Positions 44,975-56,649 of a DNA stretch of 64,000 bases are shown here, piece after piece. Position 1 is the stretch's first letter; each line of letters starts with the position of its first letter. Source of the stretch: Auricularia sp. M13 (Eukaryota > Basidiomycota > Agaricomycetes > Auriculariales > Auriculariaceae); NCBI GenBank assembly GCA_037042915.1, contig CM073197.1:1860001-1924000 (forward strand). Direction: 5' to 3'. The notes beneath the pieces were generated by a model that worked only from the letters and a program-made list of their open reading frames with translations, searched no databases and was not told where the DNA came from. The position numbers were made by a program, and so were the translations under genes.

Positions 44975-47926
44975 AGCGCATGTCTCGTTCGCTGTGCTAT
45001 CTGCTTATGTTCCTTCGAAACAAAATTGCCACCGAACCTCGTCTGGTAGAGGCGAGCCGGTGTTACCTCCAGCATTATCCCCCACGGACAATACAGCCAC
45101 AGTCTACCAATTTGTGCTCGCACTCTCCTGTCCTCCCACCCCACACAGTCGTGTCCGAGAGTCTCGATGACGGATTCTCATGACATGCCCCGTCCCCGCT
45201 TCCCTGTCATCTTGCCTCCGTCATGCCCATAGAGTTCACCCACGCCGCATAGCGTCTCAGAGTCTTCCAAATTCCATACATCGGCTCGCACACATGCTTT
45301 GCCTTCCCTTGTGACCTTCCGACCTTCCCGCCCTGAATGTAGCAATTTGAGCTCGCTGTAGTTGTACTACAACCTCCCACCGTTTTCTAGGAAAGCATAG
45401 AGTAGGGATAGCTATTTATTGTCAGTACAATACAATCACATAGACGATTCCAATACTCGCTCTAAACCGCACGCAAATTGTCTAAGCTTATATAAGCACG
45501 CATGTTCTCAGTCTTGTCAGCAGCTTTACGTCATATGGACAACTCTGCGTTTTGCTGGCAATTGGCAGACGAACGGACAGTATGAGAAATCGCCGCTTCG
45601 CGGGACATTTGCTTCTTGTTCTTATTCTTCCATAGCTAGGCACTGTGTGCCTCCGACGAAGAGAAAGCGCTCACGCCAGCTATCGGATCACGCGCGCATA
45701 CCCCACGACTGAGCTGCTCTTGCAGGTCTCAGGGAATACGTCAGAAGCGTGCGTGAATCCTGAAACCCGAGGAGGAATACCGAGCCATCGCATCTCGCAT
45801 TGATCATGACGCTGCCCAAGTAGCGGGCTATGTGTCTGTGCTCCTTGCGACTCTGCTAGGGGGTCGAAAGAGACGCGTATGCAATATCGCTTCAATGGGG
45901 CTTATCCCATGGACGTTTTCCGGAGGGTGAGGTCGTTGGAGCGTACCGGCTCTAGAATCCACGTGCACCGCTACGCTGAGAAGTTTCTACGGATTGAGGA
46001 TGTCGGTGCTGATGTCCATGGCAGCATCGGCTCGATTACCCCGGACGCTGTTTCTCCACACAAAGGGGTTCTGGCGTGCGTCGTTGAAGATCATTGCCAG
46101 GATCGACGAATCTCACAGTAAGCCACGCTTTCAGATCTGGTAGAGCCTGACTGCTGCGTAGTCAGGGAGAGCAGGCTTTGTTACTTTCTCTGACGAGCTC
46201 GGATGGCGTCAGAAGCTGCACAAGGGCAGTATACGAGGAATGAGAGAGAGAGCTTTGAGACGGTCACCCTCCAATGAACGTTACACAGCCCAGAATATGG
46301 TTTCTAGACTCCCTGTTCGACGTGAACAGCTGGCCATCAAGAACTTCATTCAACAATACCCCAGAGCGCCCGCCCCACAACTGCGAGTGACCGACGCCCG
46401 ATGCTTCTGCCAGGGGGAGTCCGTCAGGATTGCGAGGACTGCGCCGGGGTCATCTGCCGATCATACGTCGTTACTTATCACCGCCAGTCTTTGAGGATGT
46501 CCTCGAACACCGCCTTGATTCACGCGAGTCGCGTACCTGGCGAGAGATCCGACGCAAGACGGCGCCTATTGTGCAAGTGCTGTAGGTCCTGAGATCAAGC
46601 ATGAAAGACATGGACAGCCCATCGTTGTGGCTGCCGTTGCATCTTGTATGGTCGCAGAGCGGCGCGTTGCATGCATGCCATCCGTCTTGAGCAAGGGTGC
46701 AAACAAACTGTGCCTGCTGGGCCTGCCGGTCAGATGAGAATCCGAGAAGCAGACATCTGAGCGGTATCCGCTCGCCTGTCAATCTCTCAAGATGGTGCGC
46801 TCGACCGTCGACGCATGCTGGCCTATCGGATCTTTCAAATTCGCGAACTCTAGAATCTCGCTCAGCAAGAGTAGCAAGTTTGCAATGCAAGTCGACGAAC
46901 GACGACGGCAGATGTGGCTCCTGAAGATGGCATATACCGCCATCAAACATGGGTTCACAGATCCAGATATCGCGACAATCGCGACAATGCAACACCATAT
47001 GTTTGATATCGATAACACAGCAAATGCATAGTACTTATGTAAGATATTCAATGCCTGCATTGCTCAAAGCCCGCAGCACGTTTGCACCGATCACCGACGG
47101 AAGATCCGTTGCGCGCGTACTCGGGAACCTGACATTGCTTGTGCATGCCACAGGACCGTTCTCCCGTACACTGAATTGGCTGCCAATCCGTCACTGCCAG
47201 CTCATACCGTGTCGCCGGTTCGAACCTACCGGTTCAGCATGAGCTGATTCGCCTGTATTGTCTAAAGCTAAGAGTACCAGATATCATGGGAATAACGACT
47301 GCAGAATGGATTGCAGCTAGCCACGATGACGACCATACTGTACGGTAGCTAGGATGTTGCAGGCTCTGCTGACTTTTCAATGAGATTGTCGTACAGTACG
47401 CATGCATGCTGCCCCTATTGTAATGGTCGCATATGAAACAAGGATCATGGAGGAAGCAAGCTCAGTTTCCAGGGCACAAGTCGGTCAACAGAGCCTGACA
47501 CGGGTAACACATGGTTTGTTCATTTCCGAAAGTTCACCGATCCTTCTACGCAGGTAAAGATCAGGGAAGGATTAGCGCTGTGAGTCTTACTCCGGAATGA
47601 AGAGCCACCAGTTGAATTCGCTTTGTCATGGATGTGGACGCGGCCCTATGTTTGAACGTGCACCGTCGATAGGCCGATTGACACGCTTGGAACAACAAAC
47701 ACCACGGTAACACGCACAATAGGCCGATCATCGCGTAGATATGTGGATCGGCATAGTTTGCAATCCATCAGTCGGCAGGACTTGGAGTCGGGGTCAATGC
47801 ACTCTAGTTTCCCCGCACGGTGGACGCGGGCCGGGCCTAGGGCCGGCCCGCTGTTCCGCGGCGCGAGTACAAGTGCAGCGCTGGCGGCCAGAATGGTAGG
47901 GCAGTCGTTCTCTGCAGCTATCCACC
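44975..47926. other. gene-poor region of about 3 kb
   Basis: The longest stretch of the window without a supportable gene. Open frames here (for example 46471-46998 minus and 45879-46121 plus) are short, mutually overlapping and free of recognisable motifs. A short perfect hairpin (CCTGACT, 7-base loop, AGTCAGG) lies at 46146-46166. A palindrome-like CCGGTTCGAACC lies near 47215. I found no transposase, reverse transcriptase, terminal repeat or tRNA. It could hold decayed sequence or a non-coding transcript. Confidence 0.4.
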
Positions 47927-50040
47927 ATGGCCGCAAAGCTCAACGTTCTTATGTGTACGTTTACGTTCGCTCGTGTGGTGATGGTAGCTGATCATTGAGA
48001 TAGGTGGCACGGTGAGGCTGGCGTTTGCCAATTCAATGCTCAGCCCCTAGCTCACCCTTTGGAAGGGCGAATACACCACAGGCTGGACAGGTAGGCTATT
48101 CGCCTTCCATCCTTAGAGGATCATACTAGATGTCGCGCAGGCTCTGGTGCATCGACCAGTGACAAGAAGGTTTCTGGACTTACGCCTTGCATGAAGACAT
48201 TGACTAACCTGGGTGCGATGTTTAGGTCGGTGTCGTAGGCTTGACATGTTTCGACTTGCGCCGCCTCGGAAAGGTATGCTCTGTGGCTCGGCTAGAAGGT
48301 TGACAGGCTGACACCGCACCAGATTGGGGAGCTTGCCATGGTTGGAGTCAACGGCAAAAAGTTTCCAGAGATCAGGACCCATCTTCAAGACAAAATCGGG
48401 AACGTATATAAGGATTTGGACGTGTCGTTAGTATCGCTTACGCGTGGCACCGAGAAGGACGCCTCAACTAGCCTGTAGATTCAAGTCCTACCCTGACGAC
48501 AACTCGATCGATGCGGAGGCTTGTGAGCAGCTCCTAAAGCCCGCATTTTCGTCCCTGACGAGCGAAACAGACAAGAAGGCCATCGACGATAGGAAGCCAG
48601 GAGATGCAGTGATCATTTTTACGCCTGACAGTGAGCACATCGCGCGCCTATTGAGTGGCTAATTCAGGTATGATCTGCAGGCACGCACTATCCGATCGCA
48701 TTGTATGCAATTGAAAAGGGTCTACATGTGCTGGTTACGAAACCCGCGACTCAGCTTCTGCAGCACCACCAGCACCTCATCGATGCTGCGCGTGCTAAAG
48801 GAGTCGTTTGCTTCGTCGAGCACCACAAACGGCGAGTAGAACTTCATGCGGGTTTTGTAGGCGCTCATGACCCCCGCAGCTTTGACCCCGTCTACAGCGA
48901 CGCTCGCGCACGCGCCCAGACTCTGGGGGAGTTCAACTTCTTCAGTGCCTGGATGTCACAGCCCAAGCTACAGCTTGAGACGTTCAAGGCCTGGGCAGGC
49001 AAAGATTCGGACATCAGCTGTACGCCGCCTTCATTTTGCAGTGTCCTCGGGCTGACAAAGCTCGCCTCCTATAGATTATCTATCATCCCACCATATTGAC
49101 ATCCACTGCTGGATTATGCAGGGCCGCGGGGTGCCCACTCGCGTTGTTGCGAGTGCAGCCAAGGGCATCGCGACCAGCGAGCCCTACAACTGCGTCCCCC
49201 AGACAGAGGACACGATTACCCTCCTTGTCGACTGGGAATCGACGTCGAGCCCGAAGCATAGGGTGGGCCAATCGATTGGTCTCAAAGGCTGCCGCTGACG
49301 CACGTGACAAATCAGGGCACAGCGGTGTACACAGCGTCATGGACTGCACCTCTCAAGGCCGGCGTCCACACCGCCCAGCACTGGTACTACATGGGTGCCA
49401 AGGTGCGCACGGGGTTCACGAGATGTTCATCGCTGAAATGCCGGCCCGCTCGTCCCTCCTCCGGCGTCAACGCGTCACAGGGCGAGATTGCTGTTGACCA
49501 GGCGCACCGTGGGTACGATGTCGTGTATGACGACACGGGCAAGGCCAGGTCTGTGCATCCCCGCGTGGCTGCGTTGCAAATCATCTGATGATAACTTGCT
49601 CGACGCGCTTTCAACTCCGCTGGCGGACCGGCGCAGCTTCAACCCCTTCTAGTGCGCGCCTAGATTGGCAACAACCCTTCTTTCCACTGACCCTGATTAC
49701 CTTTGGCGCAGCATGAAGTATTCTCCGTCCGAGACCGGCCACTTCGACGGCCAGCGTGGCTACGGGTGTGTCCATGCTGTCACGCTGGACGCGTTGCGTC
49801 ACGCGTTTTTGATCCCGATCTAATCTCGTGGCCAGCTACGTTTCGATCGAGAAGTTTATCGACGCCGCACGCGACGTGAACGCGGGAAAGATCCAGGCGT
49901 CCGAGTTCGATAAGCACGGGCTGCCAACGATCGCCAACACCGTCCTCACGACCGCCATCCTCCACGCCGGGCGCATCAGTCTCGACGAGAAGCGCCCGGT
50001 CTTCATCAAGCAGGACGGCGACAAGTGGTCCCTCCAGTGA
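47927..50040 (+). CDS. NAD(P)-binding oxidoreductase, Gfo/Idh/MocA family
   Basis: The N-terminal Rossmann fold begins MAAKLNVLM at 47927 and its glycine-rich loop CGTGEYTTGW is assembled from very short exons. One of 8 bases lies at 48004-48011 and one of 25 bases at 48066-48090. Next come [26 protein letters not shown] and [41 protein letters not shown] block contains the Lys-Pro typical of the family. The C-terminal part has [64 protein letters not shown] and [18 protein letters not shown], with the stop at 50040. At least ten introns are supported. A one-base jump lies between about 49239 and 49296. Substrate unknown; related enzymes oxidise sugars or inositols. Confidence 0.82.
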
Positions 50041-51679
50041 ATCTGGGATCTCGATCCGAATCTGAATCTGAACGCGCCGTGCCCCGCGCTATGTATGTAT
50101 GCATAAGTACGGCCGTGTCGCAGGATGGGATAGCGCAGCGGCGGTGGCGCGCTTTATCAATATGAATGATCACAACTCTTCGGACATGAGAAGCCCGAGC
50201 ATCGGCGTCCCAGCGCGACGGCGTCCACAAGATTAGAGCGAGAGCCTCACATCACTCCGAGTCCGGGGATTTGCGACCTCGTGAGCCCAGTGGGCGCGGA
50301 AGTCTCGGGGCGCGTCGAGATGTCAGATGAGGGTGCATTCAGAGCGCACTGCCATCGAATATGGAATGCGCGCGGTCCCTGCGTCACAACCCTGGCCACA
50401 CCTCCCCGATCCCTTCTTTCATACTGGGCGGCCCCCGGGGCGGGTGAGGGGCCTCTGGGGAGGCCGATGGACCCATGTCCACGTCTGCGCCGCCAGAATG
50501 CACAGGCAGCAGGCACCAGCAGCCCTGACGCCTGTTCTCTACTCGCCGAGACACCTGATATCCGCACCAGAAGCCAGAGCGCGCTCCAAGCATGCAACAA
50601 TTTGTTACGATCGCTGTTGGCCGTCGGTCTGCCGCGTATGTACATGGCCTTCTCACATGGCATATAGGATACTGCGCCCGGCGGGCGAAGAAGGTCGCGC
50701 CTACAGCGTCCGTACAACTCCAGTTTTCTCTGCTGCCAGATCCATGAAGAGGAAAGCATCCACTCGCTCAGGGTAAGATGAGACGGACAGGTTTGCGATC
50801 GCTACTAGCAAGGGGGAGCCGAGCGCACGCTGAGCAACTGCACAACTTTGCTTCAATTGACTGAATGTACGTGGTTACAGTGATAATTACAACTTCGAGA
50901 ACGTAAATGACGATTGATTGCTGGGGGGAGGAGAGGATTGAGTGTGATGAACAACGCTATGTAGCAGAACACGATGCGAGAAAGCGACGGGAGAGACGGA
51001 GGTGAGGCTCAAGCCCTGGACAGTTGAACCGGCGCGAAAAAAAAGAAAGGTGGATAAACAGCGTGAGGAACAGTAAAAGAATAAAGTAGGGCGACGGTAG
51101 TGCAAAAAAGCGCGTCGCGGCCTGTCCAGGGGGCAACGGGGAGAAGGGGAGGGCGTATGGAGGTTCGTTGTGTTGGATGCGTCGGTATAGTGAGATGATG
51201 GAACCTTGCTGGCATAGTGAGACGGGAAACGAGAAATGAGGAGGCAGCAAGAACAGTGCGATGCAGCAAGGATTTTTAGCTGCTGGCGCCGCCAAAAAGG
51301 AGGGGGCGAGCGCTGCCGGGTCGGCCTTCAGCCGGGGGCGAGGAGATGGTGAGACGATACGATGATGGAAAACATGCATAGAGTGAGCGAGAGGACGTGC
51401 GCGATTCTTGACAATTGCGATAGCATCGAGAAGTTGAGGCGGGATGGAGGATCGGGGGAAGGCGGGCCGGCTGGTGGAGGGCGTGTATGTATGGAGTACA
51501 GTTTTGCTTGAGGGAGAGCGTTGGAATGATGGGCGAACAACAGGCGACGACGGCCGCGCGCAACCGACTGACCCGGCGACCTGGGCCGAGGCAGAACAGA
51601 CCGAGAGAAATGAAAGGCGAGATTTTGGACAGACGAAGGCGCGCCTCGTAGTCTGGTCGCGCGCTCTATGTAGGAGTGT
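50041..51679. other. convergent intergenic region, pyrimidine-rich on minus strand
   Basis: No gene is supported. From about 50890 to 51640 the plus strand is purine-rich (GGAGAGG, A and G runs), so the strand downstream of the cyclin gene is C/T-rich for several hundred bases. The left part (50041-50880) contains only low-quality overlapping frames. Confidence 0.4.
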
Positions 51680-53203
51680 CTACCGCGACGCGACGGGACT
51701 CGAGACACCGTTGATCTCGAGCAAAGCCATGCGCCCGATGCCTGCGCCGGGGGACCCATCCTGAAGCTTGGACAAGAACACATCCGGCCGAACGTTCTCC
51801 TTGCCCGAGAGCCCGTATGAGCTGGAGGACGAGAAGGGGTCGGCGCCGAAGGTCGGGGAACCTGGCGTTATCGGCATGTCTTCGAGTTCAGAAGAGCCGC
51901 TGCTCAGGACGGAGGAACGGCTAGACAACGTGGACATGGGCGTCCGCGGTGAAGAATCCATGACAGATATCGGAGTGATGGGCGGGATAGTCGGCAGTGG
52001 TTGGTGGACGAAGCGGTTGCCCTTCAAGTAGAAGTGAAGCACGAGCGTGGACGCCTTGGAGTAGTACGGGAACGAGTACTTCTTGACCAGGATTTCAGAC
52101 AGCTCGTGAGCGTGGTCGCTGAGATGGCTGTCGAGGAGGTCAACCACAGCGAGCCCTAGATCGCTCTCGTGCTGCGGCTGTTTGAGGGGGGACAGGAGTT
52201 AAGCATTAAGAAGAAAAGAAGAGCGGAGCGCGGCGTGCACGGACCCTTCTTGTCTTGCCCATGATATGACGAGCAAGGCACAACGCGCCTGACGCGACCG
52301 CCGAAGACGGATAGTTGATGTACTCGCGGTGGAATAAGGATATCTCCATCAAGAACCGAGCGACGTGTTGTGTCTTGGTGTCTTCAACGTTATGGCCGCA
52401 GCACGCGATCCGTAGCCATGCCTCGGCCGTGGGATGGCCGACGGTCCAGTTGATGGTCTGGAGGACGTGTGTCTCCATCTGGGTGAACGCGTTGACGTCG
52501 TAGGCGTCGCGGCAGAGCATGGCGAGCTCCTCGACGGTGGGCACACGGTCCTTGGCGTCCTCGAACTTGGCAGCGATCCAGAGGGCCGTGCAGCCGACGA
52601 GCTGGTAGTGCTTGACGAAGACGATACGGCGCGAGACGTAGCGGTCGACGATGTTGAGCGTCAGGTAGAGGGTCTCTGGGCGGAGGCGGAAGGTGAGATG
52701 GGTCTCGACGAGAAAGTCGACGAGACAGGGGCGCATCTCCCAGCGGATTTCTGGCTGCTGGTCCATGGACGCGGACGAGGACATGGTTGCGATCTGGCAG
52801 GGGGTCGTGAGATACGGGCGCGCGGGAGCAATGAGGGGAAATGAAATACCTCCATCTCGTGCATATAGCCCTTGATCTCTGCACGATACTCGTCCTCCAG
52901 CAGCCTGCGCTCGTGGACTGCGAAGAGCTTGCGTGCGCGCTCCTCGGCCGAGGCGGCGGAGAGGGCTGAGGCGACGACGGCGGCGGCTGCGGGCGACTGC
53001 CTGGTGCGCTTGGAGATGCCGCCGTCGCGGACGGTCGGGGACGGGCGCTTCTTGGGGTACGCGCCTGGGCGTGCGCCCTTGGAGGCTGTCGTGTCCTTCA
53101 TTGGGGGTGGGACGGGGACAGGGGCGGGGTTAAGGACTGGGATAGGGACAGGCGAGCTGGTGGGCGGACGGTCGAGCAGACGGGCGAGCATGTCGGCGAG
53201 CAT
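51680..53203 (-). CDS. cyclin (G1/S or B-type) with cyclin box
   Basis: Start MLADMLARLLDRPPTSSPVP at 53203. A Pro-rich segment and a basic stretch (KGARPGAYPKKRPSP, SKRTRQSP) precede the cyclin box: RWEMRPCLVDFLVETHLTFR, ETLYLTLNIVDRYVSRRIVF, YQLVGCTALWIAAKFEDAKD, VPTVEELAMLCRDAYD and METHVLQTINWTVGHPTAEA. A second helical repeat follows with VARFLMEISLFHREYINYPS, then SFPYYSKASTLVLHFYLKGN. The tail is Ser/Pro-rich with repeated SP and TP sites, and a KEN tripeptide (SGKENV) could mark it for degradation. The stop is at 51680. The MRPCLVDFL-VET form is closest to cell-cycle cyclins that activate Cdk1-type kinases. Whether it is Cln- or Clb-like cannot be settled by eye. Confidence 0.82.
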
Positions 53204-55342
53204 TGGAGGGTGGGGGACGAGGGAACGAGCGTGTATGCAGCGCGTAAGTGGGTGGAAGGAGAGAAAGGGCGCAGAGACAGGAGTAATGGACGGACGGACG
53301 GGATAAAATGTTATAAAGGACTAAGAGTAAGCGCAAGCTCCGTCGCAGCCGGCGGCAGAAGGACGCACAAAGTATGTCGGACTGGAGGGCGGGCTCCAGG
53401 CGGGTGCGTGGGTCTTATTGGACAGCTGCAGCGAGCGCGTCAGACTCAATACGGGGAATCGATCATAGACTGCAGGCCGCAGAGCCCAGCCAGATGCAGC
53501 GTGCGCGTGAGTGCTGTACGGCGTACGGCGCGCGGCGACGGCGCAGGCGGGCTGGGACTCGGGGGGAGGGAGCAATCTCGCCTGGTCGACAGCCAGACAA
53601 GATATACCGCCCGCAACGTGAAGGGACAGAGCCCATCAGTTCTCACGCACCGTCGGCAAAGTCCACCACCACTGGAAATAAACGAACGGTCTTTGCTTCC
53701 GGATAGCAACAATTATTACTGCGGCAGCCTCGTCGTCGCTGCTGCAGGCTCGGGATAGAGATAGAAAATACGGCTCTCAGAGTGCGCGCAAACGCTGCCC
53801 GGCTGATCCCACCGCCGCCAACGTTATATATCTGCTCGCTTGCGAACACGTTCACGCCTCGAGGCGCTCCGCGGACCGCGACAAAACATTTTCTTCTTTT
53901 TCGGCCGCCCACGATCGGCCCTCCGTCGCAGCATGCTTCCGATCGCCCGTTTCGTCCCCTTCGCGCAACCGGCTCTTGTAAGAAACAGCGGCCACAAGCT
54001 ACTGCGCTTCCACACACCAGCGCCTATCACCCGCACACAAGAGCCAATGCACACACCAACCGCGAGCACGCGCCCCCGCCCCCGGCCTGTCTCACTATTC
54101 TGAATCTCCCCCGTCTCTCCGGCGCCCTGCGGACCTACGGCCGTCGACACCGCCGACACCCTGCACCGCGAGCGCGAGGCACACTGATCAACTGATGGAT
54201 CCCCACTTTCACCGTTCACATTCCACATTTCGCCGAGCGTCCGTCCCGACGTCGACGGATGGCACATATTAATCTTGTCTCGGCGCTCCTGCGCCTACCC
54301 AGCTGTCACCCATAGTCCTAGTCTCCTGCTTAACTGTAACATCCACCTGCAATGCATTAAACCCTCCGCTAGCTCTCGCTTGCTGCCTTAGTGAGATTCC
54401 ATTACGCCGAATAGTACACTAATGTGAACATTCCCTTCCATCGCATCTATCTATCCCATCGCCATGTGCGTGTCGTCATCCCCGTACCGAGTCCCGACCG
54501 CCCAGGGTCGCGGACGGCTTCCTACTCGCCGCAAGCACTCGTCGACCCACACGCCTCCGCCGCCATCGATTGATACAAGCACACCGTGAACCACACCGGC
54601 TCAGCGGCCAGCCAAGACCGCATACACCCCAGTTCTTTTTTTGCGTGTCGCATTCTCGCACACCGCTTGCGGGAGCAGAGAATCCCTTTAAGCATATGCT
54701 GCGCAACGCATTACCCAAACCCTTACCCGACGCAAATCTCAGGCTTGTCCCGCAACATTCCAGGGATCCTGCTGACTTGCCTCATCGAGATTCGTGACGA
54801 CATGCCAGGACACGGGACAAATGCATGCATCTTCATTGGATATCATGCGTGCACGACACAAAAGGATTCCAGGATGGACAACGGGTTATGTATACGGCCA
54901 ATTGCAGTTGCGAGACTAGGACTAATACGCACGCGAGAGTACGAGAGGCAGGGGAAATGACGGATACTTTGAAGATACGGCGAGTTGAGGTGTGAGAGAG
55001 GGAGAGTACTAAGATTGAGACGGAGAGAGAGGGAGAGAGAGACCGGAGCACGATGGGAGGAAGCGAGAGAGAGGGTGGACAATGAGAGCGAGCACCAAGG
55101 AGGAACAGGAACATGGATATAGAAATCTGAATCAGGGAGCAAGAGACGACAGAGCAGAAAGAAAACACGACTGAGAGACTGGACAATATTGCACGAACAA
55201 GGCAAAAACGGGGAGAGCGCCGGCGAAGGAGGTCCATTATCTGCGGATGTACCATGTACCGTTCCACAAGCAATCGGGGGCTTGCCAGGAGCGCGGCGTT
55301 GGCAGAACCAGGCCATGCAGATCTCGAACAGCGACGGGGCGC
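53204..55342. other. long intergenic region between 4E-T-like and cyclin genes
   Basis: Over 2 kb without a supportable gene. The right part (54950-55190) is purine-rich on plus (GAGAGAGG runs), so it is pyrimidine-rich downstream of the 4E-T-like gene on the minus strand. The left part should contain the cyclin promoter. A TATATA-containing stretch occurs at about 53824-53832, but its distance from the cyclin start makes its use doubtful. Confidence 0.4.
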
Positions 55343-56617
55343 TCACTCAGTCACAGAGCGATTGCCCCCCATGAGCAGCGCCATTAGGTCCGACGGATTA
55401 CTCCCCATCGGCTGGTGGACCGGAGGCGACAGCGGCAGCTGCATATGCGGCGGTGGCGGTCCGTGGGCCAAGTGCGACATGTGCTGCGGGAGCTGCTGGC
55501 CGCCTCGCATCCCGATCTGCTGTTGACCCAACTGTTGGCCAGCGTTTCCGAATGGAGCTCCGCGCAGTCCCGGCGATAGCGCATGCCCTGGTGGAAGTTG
55601 CGTGCGAGCCTGCACAGTGAAGTCCGCGCCGAGCATCGGGTTACGCTGCTGTTGAGCCTGCTGGGGGAATCCAGAGTGGCCAGCGAAACCGCCAAACTGC
55701 TGCTGAGCTTGCTGCTGGGGAGACAACATCCCGCCTGCGCGAGGGAGTAAGCCGCCAGCATTGCCCGGACCGGGCAATATCCCTCCCATTCCTAGCCCGC
55801 CTGCGCCCATGAACTGGTTCGGATCGAGAGGAGGGCGTTGGCCAAGGGTTGCCAACGATGCAGGCATTCCGCGAGGTTGCTGCTGCTGTCCCAAGTGCTG
55901 GATGGGCGACGGCACAGGGCGGAAGCCAGCGCTTGGCCCGCCAACGGGTGATAGGCCCATGGCACGCTGTTGAGGCCCTGGTGCAAACATCTGCTGTTGC
56001 TGCTGTTGTTGGCGGACAGCTGCATGCCCTTGCAGCTGGTCGAACATGACCTGCTGCGCAGGCGCCAACCTCGAAGGTGCAGACACGAATGGGCCACCGA
56101 AGTCGTCCGAGTCGCCAAACATGCCGGGGCTCGTCAGGTGCGGGGGGCGCTCGCGACTGCGCGCGCCTGCACGGAGCTGCTGCAAGAGCTGTTCCTGACT
56201 GACATGGTTGTCATAACCCCCATTGTCTGCGCGGTTGAGTAAATGGAGGGGCTGGCAGAACTGTCAGTTCGTACGACCATCGCAAACGCTGATAGACATA
56301 CCTGTGGCTGCTGGTGGACATATGGGCTGCCAACTGCAGGCCCCAGCCCTTGCTGCCGTCCCATAGGCTGCCGAAGATCCTCGCTTTCGCGCATATACGT
56401 ACGATCCTGAACGTGCCGAACCGCAGGCGCAGAGTTCTGTATCGAGGAACCCTGCTGCAGCATTGACAACAGGTCCTGAAGATGGGCGTGGTTCCCTGCG
56501 GCCCCAAGAGAGTGGGGCGTGAACGCTTCCTGCGCCGGTGCGCGGTGCATGGATGGTGGCGGCTGAGGAGCGGGTGGCACCTGTTGCTGTTGTTGCTGCT
56601 GCTGCGGCGGCGGCGGC

Positions 56618-56649
<32 letters not shown>

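Noticed and set aside
46471-46998. Cys/Arg-rich minus-strand open frame of 175 residues
   Set aside because: Composition is irregular, no zinc-finger spacing is kept and competing frames on plus are equally long.
47205-47235. GGTTCGAACC resembling a tRNA B box
   Set aside because: No A box at a fitting distance, no acceptor stem and no cloverleaf on either strand. The site is part of a local palindrome-like stretch.
53824-53832. TATATA stretch as cyclin core promoter
   Set aside because: It is about 620 bases from the start codon, and no transcription start evidence is available.
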